64,000 bases of DNA. Source: Pseudoflavonifractor sp. 60 (lineage in GTDB: Bacteria > Bacillota > Clostridia > Oscillospirales > Oscillospiraceae). Shown here piece by piece: positions 22,545 through 32,225 of the stretch. The position numbers were made by a program, and so were the translations under genes. Positions within the stretch are counted from its first letter, which is position 1. Each line of letters starts with the position of its first letter. The stretch covers positions 1 to 64,000 of the forward strand of contig NZ_QWKI01000004.1 of the NCBI RefSeq assembly GCF_009911645.1, given 5' to 3'. Below the pieces are notes generated by a model, which saw nothing but the letters and a program-made list of their open reading frames with translations, made no database searches and had not been told where the DNA came from.

Positions 22545-23567
22545 ATGAAACATTTTCGGAAACTATTGGCGGCCGCACTGGGTGCAATTGTGCTGCTGCC
22601 AATCCTCTCCGGCTGCTCAGCGGGGGATAAACGCATCATCCGCATCGGTCACAACCAGGCGACAGACCATCCTACGAATATCGCACTTCTTGCCTTCGAG
22701 GAATTTATTGAGAGCAAGCTGGGCCACAAGTATGACGTGGAGGTCTACCCCAGTGAGCTGTTAGGCTCTCAGACGGACATGGTCCAGCTGACCCAGACGG
22801 GAGCCATTGATTTCTGCGTTGCCAGCAACTCCATTCTGGAGACCTTCTCCAGAAACTACACCATCTTCAACCTGCCCTATCTCTTCTCCTCCAGCGAGGC
22901 ATACCACGCGGCTATGGACGACCCGGAGGTGGCGGACCCCATCTTCGAGTCCACCAAGCAGGCCGGCTTCGAGGCGGTCACCTGGATTGACGCGGGGACC
23001 CGAAACTTCTACACCGTGGATACCCCCATCAACTCCCCTGCAGACCTGAAGGGCCTGAAGATCCGGGTCCAGCAGTCCCCCACCAATGTGACCATGATGA
23101 ATCTGCTGGGCGGCTCTGCGACCCCCATGGGCTTTGGCGAGGTCTACACCGCCCTCCAGTCCAAGGTCATCGACGGAGCGGAGAACAACGAACTGGCCTT
23201 GACCTCCAACGGCCATGGCGACGTGTGCAAATTCTACTCCTACGACATGCACCAGATGATCCCCGACATTTTGATTGGCAACTGCAGCTTTCTGGACGGT
23301 CTGTCCGAGGAGGAGCGCGTCATCTTCAAGGAGGGCTTCAAGCTGGTCAACACGGTGGAGCGGGAGGAGTGGAGCGAGGCCGTAGAGGCCGCCAAGGACC
23401 GGGCTGTCAACCAGCAGGGCGTCACCTTCCTGTATCCCGACGTCCAGCCCTTTCAGGATATCTGTACCCCTATGCATCAGAACCTGATTGACTCCAACCC
23501 TGATCTGGCCCCAATCTATGAGAGAATCCAGGAATTAAACGCCGAGTACGCCTCGGCGGAGCAGTGA
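22545..23567 (+). CDS. dctP: TRAP transporter substrate-binding lipoprotein (DctP family)
   Basis: A 340-residue extracellular solute-binding protein of a TRAP transporter. Residues 1-24 are a lipoprotein signal peptide with lipobox LSGC. The mature part shows DctP features: IRIGHNQATDHPTNIAL, GSQTDMVQLTQTGAIDF, LPYLF, the GLKIRVQQSPTNVTMMNLLG segment with the conserved substrate-contacting Arg, and GAENNELAL. An AAAGGAGG site precedes the ATG. It starts an operon with the two permeases and all glucuronate-degrading enzymes, so the substrate is most likely glucuronate or a related hexuronate; this is inferred from context. Confidence 0.93.
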   Translation: MKHFRKLLAAALGAIVLLPILSGCSAGDKRIIRIGHNQATDHPTNIALLAFEEFIESKLGHKYDVEVYPSELLGSQTDMVQLTQTGAIDFCVASNSILETFSRNYTIFNLPYLFSSSEAYHAAMDDPEVADPIFESTKQAGFEAVTWIDAGTRNFYTVDTPINSPADLKGLKIRVQQSPTNVTMMNLLGGSATPMGFGEVYTALQSKVIDGAENNELALTSNGHGDVCKFYSYDMHQMIPDILIGNCSFLDGLSEEERVIFKEGFKLVNTVEREEWSEAVEAAKDRAVNQQGVTFLYPDVQPFQDICTPMHQNLIDSNPDLAPIYERIQELNAEYASAEQ

Positions 23568-23583
23568 GAGGAGGCCGCTGACC

Positions 23584-24066
23584 ATGAAAACCCTTCGTAC
23601 CGCATTGACCCGGCTGCTGAATTTGTTGGCGGGCGTCAGCTTCCTTGTTATGGTGGCGCTGACCTGCTGGCAGGTCTTTACCCGCTATATTTTGGACAAT
23701 CCTTCCTCCTGGTCTGAGGAGCTGGTCTCCTACATGTTCGCGTGGATGAGTCTGCTGGGCGCCTCCATTGTTATCTCCGAGCGGGGCCACATGAACATCC
23801 CTATCCTGGTGGACATGACCAAGCCCGGCGTCCAGAAGCTGCTCCACTGCCTGGGCGAGACCATCGCCTTCCTGTTCTCCTTGGTCATCCTGGTCTTCGG
23901 CGGCGTGCAGATTGCCAACCTGGCGATGGGACAGATGACCTCCTCTCTGGGGGTTTCCATTGGGATCTTCTATGTGGTCCTTCCGCTGTGCGGTGTGCTC
24001 AATATGCTCTTCACCGCACTGAATATCATTGAAATCCTCTCCAATCGAGAAAAGGAGGCGGTATAA
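23584..24066 (+). CDS. dctQ: TRAP transporter small permease (DctQ family)
   Basis: A 160-residue membrane protein with four predicted helices, typical of DctQ. The first-helix pattern VMVALTCWQVFTRYILDNPS and SWSEELVSYMFAWMSLLGAS are hallmarks of the family. It pairs with the large permease, whose ATG begins immediately after its stop codon, and 16 bp separate it from dctP. Confidence 0.93.
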   Translation: MKTLRTALTRLLNLLAGVSFLVMVALTCWQVFTRYILDNPSSWSEELVSYMFAWMSLLGASIVISERGHMNIPILVDMTKPGVQKLLHCLGETIAFLFSLVILVFGGVQIANLAMGQMTSSLGVSIGIFYVVLPLCGVLNMLFTALNIIEILSNREKEAV

Positions 24067-25368
24067 ATGGCGATTTCTTCTCTGTTTTTGATTTTGGCGA
24101 TTCTGCTGGTCCTGCTGGCCCTGGGGGTACCCATCGCCTACTCCATCGGCATCGCCGCGCTGGCGACCATCCTCCCCACCATGCCTCTGGACGTGTCCGT
24201 GGTCACCGCGGCTCAGCGCACCTTCGTGGGGATGAGCAGCTTCAGCCTGACCGCTATCCCCTTCTTCATCCTGGCCGGCAATCTGATGAATCAGGGCGGC
24301 ATTGCCAAGCGGCTGGTGGACTTTGTAATGGCGCTGCTGGGCAAGCTGCCCGGCGCGTTGCTGGTCACCAACGCCGGGGCCAACGCCCTCTTTGGGGCCA
24401 TCTCCGGTTCCGCCTCCGCCGCGGCCGCCGCAGTGGGCAGCATGGTCCGCCAGGGCGAGGAGGAGCAGGGCTACGACCCCGCCCTGTGTGCCGCCACCAA
24501 CGGCGCCTCCGCCCCCTCCGGCCTGCTGATCCCCCCGTCCAACGCCCTGATTACCTACTCTCTGGCCTCCGGCGGCACCTCGGTGGCGGCCCTCTTCCTG
24601 GCCGGTTATGTACCTGGTCTCCTGTGGGCTCTTTGCTGTATTGTGGTGGGCGTCATTCTGGCCATGCGCAAGGGCTATAAGGGGACCCCCGGCAAATATG
24701 ACTGGAAGAATCTGTGGGTCTCAACCCTTTATGCACTCCCCGCCCTGTCCCTCATTGTGGTGGTCATCGGCGGCATTGTGGGCGGCATCTTCACCGCCAC
24801 CGAGGGTTCCGCCATCGCCGTGATCTACGCGCTGCTTCTGGGCGTCCTCTACCGCAATATCACCCTGAAATCCCTGTGGACCATCGTGGTGGACAGCGCC
24901 AAAATGAGCGGCATGGTGGTATTCCTCATTGGCGTATCCAACATTCTGGGCTGGGTCATGTCCTTCCTCCAGATCCCCCAGGCTGTCTCCGCCGCGCTGC
25001 TGGGGCTGACGGACAATCCCATCATCATTCTGCTCATTATGAATGTGATCCTCCTGATCTCCGGCACCTTCATGGACGTGACCCCCGCCATTCTCATCTT
25101 TACCCCGCTGTTCCTGCCCATCGTCCGGACCTTCGGCATGAGCCCCGTCCACTTCGGTCTGATTTTGGTCTACAACCTGTGCATCGGCAACATCACCCCG
25201 CCTGTGGGCAACACCCTGTTCGTGGCCATCAAGGTAGGCAAGACGACGCTGGCCAAAACCATCCCCTATATGCTCTGGTACTATGTCGCCATCCTCATCG
25301 GGCTGATGCTGGTTACCTATGCGCCCTTCCTCAGTTTGGGACTGCCCACCATGGCTGGGCTGGTATAA
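24067..25368 (+). CDS. dctM: TRAP transporter large permease (DctM family)
   Basis: A 433-residue integral membrane protein with about 12 helices, the sodium-driven translocation subunit of the TRAP system. Family features include LGVPIAYSIGIAAL near the N-terminus, LTAIPFFILAGNLMNQGGIA, the GAISGSASAAAAAVGSM segment and IGNITPPVGNTLFVA near the C-terminus. Length and order (P-Q-M) are standard. Confidence 0.95.
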   Translation: MAISSLFLILAILLVLLALGVPIAYSIGIAALATILPTMPLDVSVVTAAQRTFVGMSSFSLTAIPFFILAGNLMNQGGIAKRLVDFVMALLGKLPGALLVTNAGANALFGAISGSASAAAAAVGSMVRQGEEEQGYDPALCAATNGASAPSGLLIPPSNALITYSLASGGTSVAALFLAGYVPGLLWALCCIVVGVILAMRKGYKGTPGKYDWKNLWVSTLYALPALSLIVVVIGGIVGGIFTATEGSAIAVIYALLLGVLYRNITLKSLWTIVVDSAKMSGMVVFLIGVSNILGWVMSFLQIPQAVSAALLGLTDNPIIILLIMNVILLISGTFMDVTPAILIFTPLFLPIVRTFGMSPVHFGLILVYNLCIGNITPPVGNTLFVAIKVGKTTLAKTIPYMLWYYVAILIGLMLVTYAPFLSLGLPTMAGLV

Positions 25369-25388
25369 AAGAAAGGAGTAATTGCGTT

Positions 25389-26450
25389 ATGAAGAGTTCC
25401 TTCCGCTGGTACGGGGAGAGCGACCCTGTCACGCTGGACGATATCCGCCAGATCCCCGGGATGCGCTCCATTGTCTCCGCCGTCTACGACGTTAAGCCCG
25501 GCGAGGTGTGGCCCGAGGAGAGCATCAAGCGCCTGGCCGACCTGTGCGCCGAAAAGGGCCTGGTCTTCGACGTGGTGGAGTCCATCCCCGTCACCGAGGA
25601 GATCAAACTGGGCAGGCCGGAGCGGGACCGGCACATCGAGAACTACTGCGAGTCCATCCGCCGCTGCGCCAAATACGGTGTCAAGTGCGTCACCTACAAT
25701 TTCATGCCCGTCTTCGACTGGACCAGGACCCAGTTGGACAAGGCCGCCGCCGACGGCTCCACCAGTCTGGTCATGTACTGGGACCAGATGAAGGGCCTGG
25801 ACCCTCTGAAGGACAACATCCACCTGCCTGGCTGGGACTCCAGCTACACCCAGGACCAGGTCCGGGACCTGATCCGCGCCTACGGTGAGCTGGGTGAGGA
25901 GGGCCTGTGGGCCAACATCGAATATTTTCTGAAAAAGGTCATCCCCGTGGCCGAGGCGTGCGGCGTGGTGATGGCGCTCCACCCGGACGACCCCCCCTAC
26001 CCCATCTTCGGCCTGCCCCGGGTCATCACCTGCGAGGAGAATCTGGACCGCTATCTGTCCATTGTGGACAGCTCCGCCAACAGCCTGTGCTTGTGTACCG
26101 GATCTCTGGGCTGCTCCCCCAAAAACGACATCCCCAAGCTGGTCCGGAAGTACTCCGCTATGGACCGCATTGGCTTTATGCACCTGCGCAATGTGAGGAT
26201 TCTGGAGGACACCTCCTTTGAGGAGTCCGGCCACCTGTCCCAGGAGGGCTCCCTGGATATGAACGCTATTGTCAAGGCCCTGGTGGACACCGGCTTCAAC
26301 GGCTGGTTCCGCCCCGACCACGGCCGCATGATCTGGTCCGAGGTGGGCTCCAACGCCAAGCCGGGCTACGGCCTCTTTGACCGGGCCCTGGGCAGCGCCT
26401 ACCTGAACGGCCTGATTGAGGCCAACGGCGGCGCCATTGAGGGGGTATGA
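25389..26450 (+). CDS. uxuA: Mannonate dehydratase
   Basis: A 353-residue UxuA enzyme, converting D-mannonate to 2-keto-3-deoxygluconate. It begins MKSSFRWYGESDPVTLDDIR and contains YNFMPVFDWTRTQL, ALHPDDPPYPIFGLPR and RPDHGRMIW, all characteristic of UxuA's metal and substrate site. The ATG at 25389 follows AAAGGAG. It lies 20 bp after dctM and 3 bp before uxaC, in the middle of the hexuronate operon. Confidence 0.96.
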   Translation: MKSSFRWYGESDPVTLDDIRQIPGMRSIVSAVYDVKPGEVWPEESIKRLADLCAEKGLVFDVVESIPVTEEIKLGRPERDRHIENYCESIRRCAKYGVKCVTYNFMPVFDWTRTQLDKAAADGSTSLVMYWDQMKGLDPLKDNIHLPGWDSSYTQDQVRDLIRAYGELGEEGLWANIEYFLKKVIPVAEACGVVMALHPDDPPYPIFGLPRVITCEENLDRYLSIVDSSANSLCLCTGSLGCSPKNDIPKLVRKYSAMDRIGFMHLRNVRILEDTSFEESGHLSQEGSLDMNAIVKALVDTGFNGWFRPDHGRMIWSEVGSNAKPGYGLFDRALGSAYLNGLIEANGGAIEGV

Positions 26451-26453
26451 TTT

Positions 26454-27854
26454 ATGGCTGCATTCATGGACCAGGACTTCCTGCTGTCCACCGAGACGGC
26501 GAAGCGGCTCTACCATCAGGTGGCGGAGAACCAGCCCATCATTGACTACCACTGCCACATCGACCCCAGGGAGATCGCTGAGGACCGGAAGTTTGAGAGC
26601 ATCACACAGGTCTGGCTGGGAGGGGACCACTACAAGTGGCGCCTCATGCGGGCCGTGGGAATCCCCGAGGACCAGGTGACGGGGGCGGCCTCCCACTGGG
26701 AGAAGTTCCTTGCCTTCGCCCGGACTATGCCCCAGATTATCGGCAATCCTATCTATCACTGGAGCCACCTGGAGCTCCAGCGGGGCTTTGATATCCACAC
26801 CCCACTGACGCCGGAGACCGCCAAAGCCATCTACGACGAGGCCAACGAGAAACTCAAGGGCTATTCGGCGCGGCAGCTCATGAGGAAATTTAACGTTAAG
26901 GCGGTGTGTACCACCGATGACCCGGCGGACGACCTCCACTGGCACCAGGTCATCGCGGCGGACGAGACGATGGAGATCAAGGTCCTGCCCGCCTTCCGCC
27001 CGGACCAGGCGGTGAATGTGGAGAAGCCCGGCTTCGACCGCTATATCCAGCGTCTGTCCGGCGTTGTTGGCCGGGAGCTGTCCTCCGCTGAGGATGTGGC
27101 CGCCGCCCTCCTGGAACGTATTGACTACTTCGACGCCCAAGGCTGTCTGTGCGCCGACCACGGTCTGGACTACTGCATGTACGCCCAGCCCGACTCCGCC
27201 CTGGCCAACGCCGCCTTCCGGAAGACAGTGGCGGGAGAAAAGCCCTCCCGGGAGGAGGCTGACGCCTACAAGACCCTGGTGACCATAGCCTGCGCCAGGA
27301 AGTACGTCCAGGTCAACTGGGTCATGCAGATCCACTTTGGCTGCCTCCGGAACAACAACAAGCCCGCTGTGGCGGCCATGGGACCCGACCACGGCCACGA
27401 CGCGGTGAACAGCCAGAGCGGCGTGGAGAACCTAGCCCCCCTGCTCAACGCCTTCCTGGAGAACGGCGGCCTGCCCAAGGTGATTGTCTACTCCCTGAAT
27501 CCGGCGGACAACACCGCCATTGACTCCATTATCTCCTGCTTCCAGGGTGGCGGCGTACCCGGCAAGCTCCAGCACGGCAGTGCCTGGTGGTTCAACGACA
27601 ATCTGCCCGGTATGCGCGCCCACCTCACCGACCTGGCCTGCAACGGCGTTCTGAGCCGCTTTGTGGGGATGCTCACCGACTCCCGCTCCTTCCTCAGCTA
27701 CACCCGTCACGAGTATTTCCGGCGAATCTTGTGCCAGCTCATTGGCCAGTGGGTTGAGAGCGGCCAGTACCCGGAAGATGAGAAATATCTGAATCAAATG
27801 GTGGCGGATATCTGCTTTGGCAACACCAACGAGTTTTTCCGTTTCCACGTATGA
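26454..27854 (+). CDS. uxaC: Glucuronate isomerase
   Basis: A 466-residue uronate isomerase of the amidohydrolase superfamily, interconverting D-glucuronate and D-fructuronate. The N-terminal metal motif is DYHCHIDPREIAED (about 29-42); CTTDDPADDL, ADHGLDYC and GMLTDSRSFLSYTRHEYFRR near the end are family hallmarks. Length is standard. It is the first cytosolic step for imported glucuronate. Confidence 0.96.
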   Translation: MAAFMDQDFLLSTETAKRLYHQVAENQPIIDYHCHIDPREIAEDRKFESITQVWLGGDHYKWRLMRAVGIPEDQVTGAASHWEKFLAFARTMPQIIGNPIYHWSHLELQRGFDIHTPLTPETAKAIYDEANEKLKGYSARQLMRKFNVKAVCTTDDPADDLHWHQVIAADETMEIKVLPAFRPDQAVNVEKPGFDRYIQRLSGVVGRELSSAEDVAAALLERIDYFDAQGCLCADHGLDYCMYAQPDSALANAAFRKTVAGEKPSREEADAYKTLVTIACARKYVQVNWVMQIHFGCLRNNNKPAVAAMGPDHGHDAVNSQSGVENLAPLLNAFLENGGLPKVIVYSLNPADNTAIDSIISCFQGGGVPGKLQHGSAWWFNDNLPGMRAHLTDLACNGVLSRFVGMLTDSRSFLSYTRHEYFRRILCQLIGQWVESGQYPEDEKYLNQMVADICFGNTNEFFRFHV

Positions 27855-27922
27855 CCCCTTTTCTGCCCTTCCCGGAGTGGCAGGAGCTGAATCAATCCAA
27901 CCCATCAAAAAGAAAGGAAGTA

Positions 27923-28771
27923 ATGATGATGAATCTCCCGCTGAACATTGACTTTACCGGCAAAGTTGTGGTCGTGACCGGAGCCGGCGGCATACTGTGC
28001 GGCACCATGGCCCAGGCCTTCGCTCAGGCGGGCGCCAAGGTGGCTGCACTGGACCTGAACGAGGAGGCGGTGAAAAAGCTGGCCGCTGATTTGAAGGCCG
28101 AGGGTCTGGTCTGCGAGGGCTACAAGGCCAACGCGCTTGAGCCCGAGTCCCTGGAGGCGGTCCGCCAGCAGGTACGGGCCGACCTGGGTCCCTGTGACAT
28201 CCTCATCAACGGCGCGGGCGGCAACAATCCCCGAGCCACCACCGACAACGAGTATCACCATGAGGCCGCCGAGGGGCAGAAGACCTTCTTCGACCTGGAC
28301 GCAGGCGGCGTGGACTTCGTGTTCAAGCTGAACTTCCAGGGGACCCTCCTGCCCACCCAGACCTTTGTCAAGGACATGGTAGAGAAGAAATCCGGCTGCA
28401 TCCTGAACATCTCCTCCATGAACGCCTATATCCCCCTCACCAAGATCCCCGCTTACTCCGGGGCCAAGGCCGCCATCTCCAACTTCACTCAGTGGCTGGC
28501 AACCCACTTCGCCGGCTCCGGCATCCGCTGCAACGCCATCGCCCCCGGGTTCCTGGTATCCAACCAGAACAGAGCCCTGCTGTTCAACGAGGACGGAACC
28601 CCCACGGCCCGCTCCGCCAAGATCCTCAACGGGACTCCCATGGGCCGCTTTGTGGACAGCGAGGAGCTGCTGGGCGGCGTGTTCTTCCTGTGCGATGACA
28701 AGTCCGCCAGCGCCATTACCGGCGTGGTCCTGCCCATCGACGCGGGCTTCGCGGCCTACTCCGGCGTGTAA
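27923..28771 (+). CDS. uxuB: SDR-family D-mannonate oxidoreductase (fructuronate reductase)
   Basis: A 282-residue short-chain dehydrogenase, likely reducing fructuronate to mannonate. The NAD-binding motif is VVVTGAGGILCG (about 15-26), NGAGGNNPRA follows strand 4, and the catalytic pair is in IPAYSGAKAAISN (YxxxK). Its use here parallels the SDR-type UxuB (YjmF) of Bacillus rather than the long-chain E. coli enzyme. The ATG at 27923 follows AAAGGAAG; open sequence back to 27851 lacks a site and overlaps uxaC. Confidence 0.92.
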   Translation: MMMNLPLNIDFTGKVVVVTGAGGILCGTMAQAFAQAGAKVAALDLNEEAVKKLAADLKAEGLVCEGYKANALEPESLEAVRQQVRADLGPCDILINGAGGNNPRATTDNEYHHEAAEGQKTFFDLDAGGVDFVFKLNFQGTLLPTQTFVKDMVEKKSGCILNISSMNAYIPLTKIPAYSGAKAAISNFTQWLATHFAGSGIRCNAIAPGFLVSNQNRALLFNEDGTPTARSAKILNGTPMGRFVDSEELLGGVFFLCDDKSASAITGVVLPIDAGFAAYSGV

Positions 28772-28831
28772 TCTGGATTCACCGGGGGGATTGGGTCCCC
28801 AGTCTCCCCGGTTTTGTTAGGAGGAATTTTT

Positions 28832-29776
28832 ATGAATCCAATCAGTGAAACCATTTCCAACATCGGCATCATCCCCGTTATCGCTTTCAACAGTGTGGAG
28901 GAGGCCATCCCCCTGTGCAGAGCGCTGGTGGCCGGGGGGCTGCCCGCTGCCGAGGTCACCTTCCGCACCGCCTGCGCGGAGGAGTGCATCAAGATCATCA
29001 ACCGGGAGGTCCCCGAGATGCTGCTGGGGGCGGGCACCGTGCTCACCGTGGACCAGGCCGACCGGGCTATGGCCGCCGGCGCAAAATTCATCGTGGCCCC
29101 TGGCTACGACCCCAAGGTGGTCCAGCACGTTATGGGCAAGGGCGTACTGATGATGCCCGGCACCACCACCGCCGGTGAGATGCAGCAGGCTATGAATCAG
29201 GGCTGCGAGGTGCTGAAGTTTTTCCCCGCCGAGGCCAACGGCGGCGTGGCTATGCTGAAGAACATTGGTGCGGCACTGAAAACCGCTAAGTGGATGTGTA
29301 CCGGCGGCATCAACGCCAAAAATGTCAACGACTATCTGGGCTATGAGCGGATTGTGGCCGTGGGCGGCACCTGGATGTGCAAGAGCGACATGATCAAGGC
29401 CGGCAAGTGGGAGGAGATCACCGCCATCTGCAAGGAGGCCGTCCGCACCATGCTGGGCTTCTCCCTAGCCCACGTGGGCATTAACTGCGAGAACGAGGGG
29501 GAGGCGGAGCAGACCGCCAGAGGTCTGTGTACCCTCTTCGGCTTCGACTACAGGCCGGGCAGCAGCTCCATCTTCGCCGGCGGCACCGTGGAGTGCATGA
29601 AGGCCCCCTACCTGGGCAAGAACGGCCACATCGCCATTGGCACCAACCACCTGGAGCGGGCCGTCTACCATCTGGGCCGCCAGGGCGTGGAGTTTGACCA
29701 GACCACCCGCAAGCCCAAGGCCATCTACCTCAAGGGCGAGGTGGGCGGCTTCGCTATCCATCTGGTCCAGAAATAG
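28832..29776 (+). CDS. eda: KHG/KDPG aldolase fused to a C-terminal VOC-like domain
   Basis: A 314-residue protein. Residues 1-210 are a KHG/KDPG aldolase, cleaving 2-keto-3-deoxy-6-phosphogluconate to pyruvate and glyceraldehyde 3-phosphate: Glu41 (AEVTFRT) and Schiff-base Lys129 (VLKFFPAE) are present. Normal enzymes end near 205-215 residues; here about 100 more follow (HVGINCENEGEAEQTARGLC ... VEFDQTTRKPKAIYLKGEVGG), with the strand-helix pattern of a glyoxalase/VOC half. The GGAGG site sets the ATG at 28832. The added domain could bind a metal, a ligand or another subunit; its role is unknown. Confidence 0.93.
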   Translation: MNPISETISNIGIIPVIAFNSVEEAIPLCRALVAGGLPAAEVTFRTACAEECIKIINREVPEMLLGAGTVLTVDQADRAMAAGAKFIVAPGYDPKVVQHVMGKGVLMMPGTTTAGEMQQAMNQGCEVLKFFPAEANGGVAMLKNIGAALKTAKWMCTGGINAKNVNDYLGYERIVAVGGTWMCKSDMIKAGKWEEITAICKEAVRTMLGFSLAHVGINCENEGEAEQTARGLCTLFGFDYRPGSSSIFAGGTVECMKAPYLGKNGHIAIGTNHLERAVYHLGRQGVEFDQTTRKPKAIYLKGEVGGFAIHLVQK

Positions 29777-29796
29777 AGATTTAGGAGGAACCCGTT

Positions 29797-30825
29797 ATGG
29801 CTAAAATTGTTACCTTTGGCGAGCTGATGATTCGGCTCCAGCCCTACAACTACGAGCGGTTTGTCCAGGCCGACCACCTGGAATTCTCCTTCGGCGGCGG
29901 CGAGGCCAACGTGGCGGTCTCCCTGGCCAACTACGGTCTGGACGCCGCCTTTGTCACGAAGCTGCCCGCCCACGCCATCGGTCAGGCGGCGGTGAACTCC
30001 CTGCGCCGGTACGGTGTGGACACCAGCATGATCGTCCGGGGCGGCGACCGGGTTGGCATCTACTTCAACGAGAAGGGGGCCGCCCAGCGGGGCAGCGTGT
30101 GCATCTACGACCGGGCCCACTCCGCCATTCAAGAGGCCGCCACCACTGACTTCAACTGGGGCACCATCTTTGAGGGCGTGGACTGGTTTCACTTCACCGG
30201 CATCACCCCGGCCCTGGGCCCCAATGTGGTGGATATCTGCCGGGAAGCCTGCAAGGCCGCCAAGGCCAAGGGGGGCAAAATTTCCTGTGACCTGAACTAT
30301 CGGGGTAAGCTGTGGACCCGGGACCAGGCCCGCGAGGCCATGACCGACCTGTGCCAGTACGTGGACGTGTGCATCTCCAACGAGGAGGACGCCAAGGACG
30401 TGTTCGGCATCGAGGCGGAGGCCACCGACATTACCGCCGGTTCTCTGAACCACGAGGGCTACAAGTCGGTGGCCAAGCAGCTGGCCGGCAGATTCGGCTT
30501 TGAGAAGGTGGCCATCACCCTGAGGGAGTCCCACTCCGCCTTTGACAACGGCTGGTCCGCCATGCTCTACGATGCGGCCAGCGGCGAGTACTGCTTCTCC
30601 AAGAAGTACGACTTACACATTATCGACCGGGTGGGCGGCGGCGACTCCTTTGGCGGCGGGCTGATCTACTCCCTGCTCACCGGCAAGAACACCCAGGCGG
30701 CGGTGGAGTTCGCCGTGGCGGCCTCCGCCCTGAAGCACTCCATTGAGGGGGATTACAATATGGTCACCGTCGCCGAGGTGAAAAAGCTGGCCGGCGGCGA
30801 CGGCTCCGGACGGATCCAGCGGTAA
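29797..30825 (+). CDS. kdgK: 2-keto-3-deoxygluconate kinase (PfkB family)
   Basis: A 342-residue PfkB/ribokinase-family sugar kinase, which phosphorylates KDG to KDPG. GGGEANVAVSLANYG (about 33-47) is the N-terminal family signature and DRVGGGDSFGGG (about 272-283) carries the catalytic Asp. Its position as last gene after the aldolase completes the pathway from glucuronate to KDPG. A GGAGG site lies 8 bp before the ATG. Confidence 0.95.
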   Translation: MAKIVTFGELMIRLQPYNYERFVQADHLEFSFGGGEANVAVSLANYGLDAAFVTKLPAHAIGQAAVNSLRRYGVDTSMIVRGGDRVGIYFNEKGAAQRGSVCIYDRAHSAIQEAATTDFNWGTIFEGVDWFHFTGITPALGPNVVDICREACKAAKAKGGKISCDLNYRGKLWTRDQAREAMTDLCQYVDVCISNEEDAKDVFGIEAEATDITAGSLNHEGYKSVAKQLAGRFGFEKVAITLRESHSAFDNGWSAMLYDAASGEYCFSKKYDLHIIDRVGGGDSFGGGLIYSLLTGKNTQAAVEFAVAASALKHSIEGDYNMVTVAEVKKLAGGDGSGRIQR

Positions 30826-30888
30826 CGTCTGCTTCATAGGATAACCCCATTTGTCAGAGCTTGCCAAACCCTGGGGAAAAATGAAATT

Positions 30889-30931
30889 GCCAGTGCTTGC
30901 TGTCTGCTTTACGCAGGCAGCAAGCACTGGC
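30889..30931. terminator. Long hairpin after the glucuronate operon
   Basis: A 19-bp nearly perfect stem (one G-T pair) with a 5-nt loop TTTAC, arms 30889-30907 and 30913-30931, between the convergent kdgK and epimerase genes. No U-run follows, so it may act as a bidirectional structure or by a factor-assisted route. Confidence 0.6.
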
Positions 30932-31079
30932 GTCTGTTTGAAGGGTTATCATGCGCTGTTCATTCTTGTGCCGCAGGCCCTCTTACCGGGGCCAGCTGCC
31001 AGCCCAGGCGGCAAGGGACTCTTGGGTCATGCCGTGCTTGCCCTCCCGAATGGCCATTGGGCGCTAACAGTGTATGGGC

Positions 31080-32171
31080 TCAGGTCAAGTACTGGATGCC
31101 CTCCACGCCCTTGATGCCCAGACCGGGCTCGTCAGAGACGGTGATAACCTGCTCCTCAAACACCGCGCCGCCCAGAATGGGGTCCTCGCTGCACAGCACG
31201 GGACCGTCCAGGTCGATCTTCGTGATAATTTTCTTGGCGCAGGCCAGGTGGACGGCGGCGTTGACCGAGATTTTGGCCTCCAGCATACATCCGATCATGC
31301 ACTCCACACCGTAGACCTCGGCAGCAGAGGCAATCTTCAGAGCGTTGTACAGCCCGCCGCACTTCATCAGCTTAATATTCACCAGGTCGGCAGCCCCCAT
31401 CTGCATGATCTTCATGGCATCCTCAGGGGAGAACACACTCTCGTCGGCCAGGACAGGGACATAGGAGCGCTCGGTGACATACTTCATGCCCTCGAAGTCG
31501 TGGGCCTTGACCGGCTGTTCCACAAACTCGATATCCAGCCCCTTCTCCTGCATCTGATTGAGCAGACGGACGGCCTGCTTGGGCTCCCAGCCCTGGTTGG
31601 CGTCAATGCGGATACAGGTCTTGTCGCCAATGGCCTGGCGGACAGCGGTGAGCCGGGCCACGTCCAGCTCCGGATTGGCCCCCACCTTGATTTTCAGCGT
31701 GTCATAGCCCCGCTCCACTGCGTTGACGGCGTCCCGGGCCATCTCCTCCGGGGGATTGACGCTGATGGTAATGTCGGTGACGATTTGCTTCCGGGCCCCG
31801 CCCATCAGCTTATACACAGGAATCTTGTAGAGCTGACCATACAGGTCCCACAAGGCCATATCCACAGCGGCCTTGGCACTGGAGTTCTTAACAATGCACT
31901 TCTGGACAATCTGGAGCACATCCTCAAAGTCATCCACATCGTGCCCCACAAGGCTCTTGGCGATATGGTCCTGAATGGCTCCCACAATGGCCCCAGTGGT
32001 GTCGCCGGTGATGGCCCCGGTGGGGGGCGCCTCGCCGTAGCCAATGGCCCCGGTGTCGGTGTGGATCTCCACAATCACGTCCTCCACGCTGTTGACAGAG
32101 CGGAGGGCGGTCTTAAAGGGGACCCGCAGGGGAACAGAAATCTTGCCCAGCTTTACCTCAGTAATCTTCAT
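31080..32171 (-). CDS. Enolase-superfamily dipeptide epimerase
   Basis: A 363-residue member of the muconate-lactonizing subgroup of the enolase superfamily. The catalytic TLKIKVG (KxK, about 158-164), metal ligands in IDANQGW (about 190), FVEQP (about 220) and LADESVF (about 245) and a C-terminal Lys are visible. Dipeptide epimerases such as YkfB/YcjG racemise L-Ala-D/L-Glu. The ATG at 32171 follows GGAGGATATT. It is the last gene of an operon with a dipeptidase and alanine dehydrogenase, which favours L-Ala-D/L-Glu as substrate. Confidence 0.9.
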   Translation of the reverse strand: MKITEVKLGKISVPLRVPFKTALRSVNSVEDVIVEIHTDTGAIGYGEAPPTGAITGDTTGAIVGAIQDHIAKSLVGHDVDDFEDVLQIVQKCIVKNSSAKAAVDMALWDLYGQLYKIPVYKLMGGARKQIVTDITISVNPPEEMARDAVNAVERGYDTLKIKVGANPELDVARLTAVRQAIGDKTCIRIDANQGWEPKQAVRLLNQMQEKGLDIEFVEQPVKAHDFEGMKYVTERSYVPVLADESVFSPEDAMKIMQMGAADLVNIKLMKCGGLYNALKIASAAEVYGVECMIGCMLEAKISVNAAVHLACAKKIITKIDLDGPVLCSEDPILGGAVFEEQVITVSDEPGLGIKGVEGIQYLT

Positions 32172-32225
32172 AATATCCTCCAATTTTATAAAATTCTTAA
32201 TAAAATCCAGATCAAAGCAGTACCC

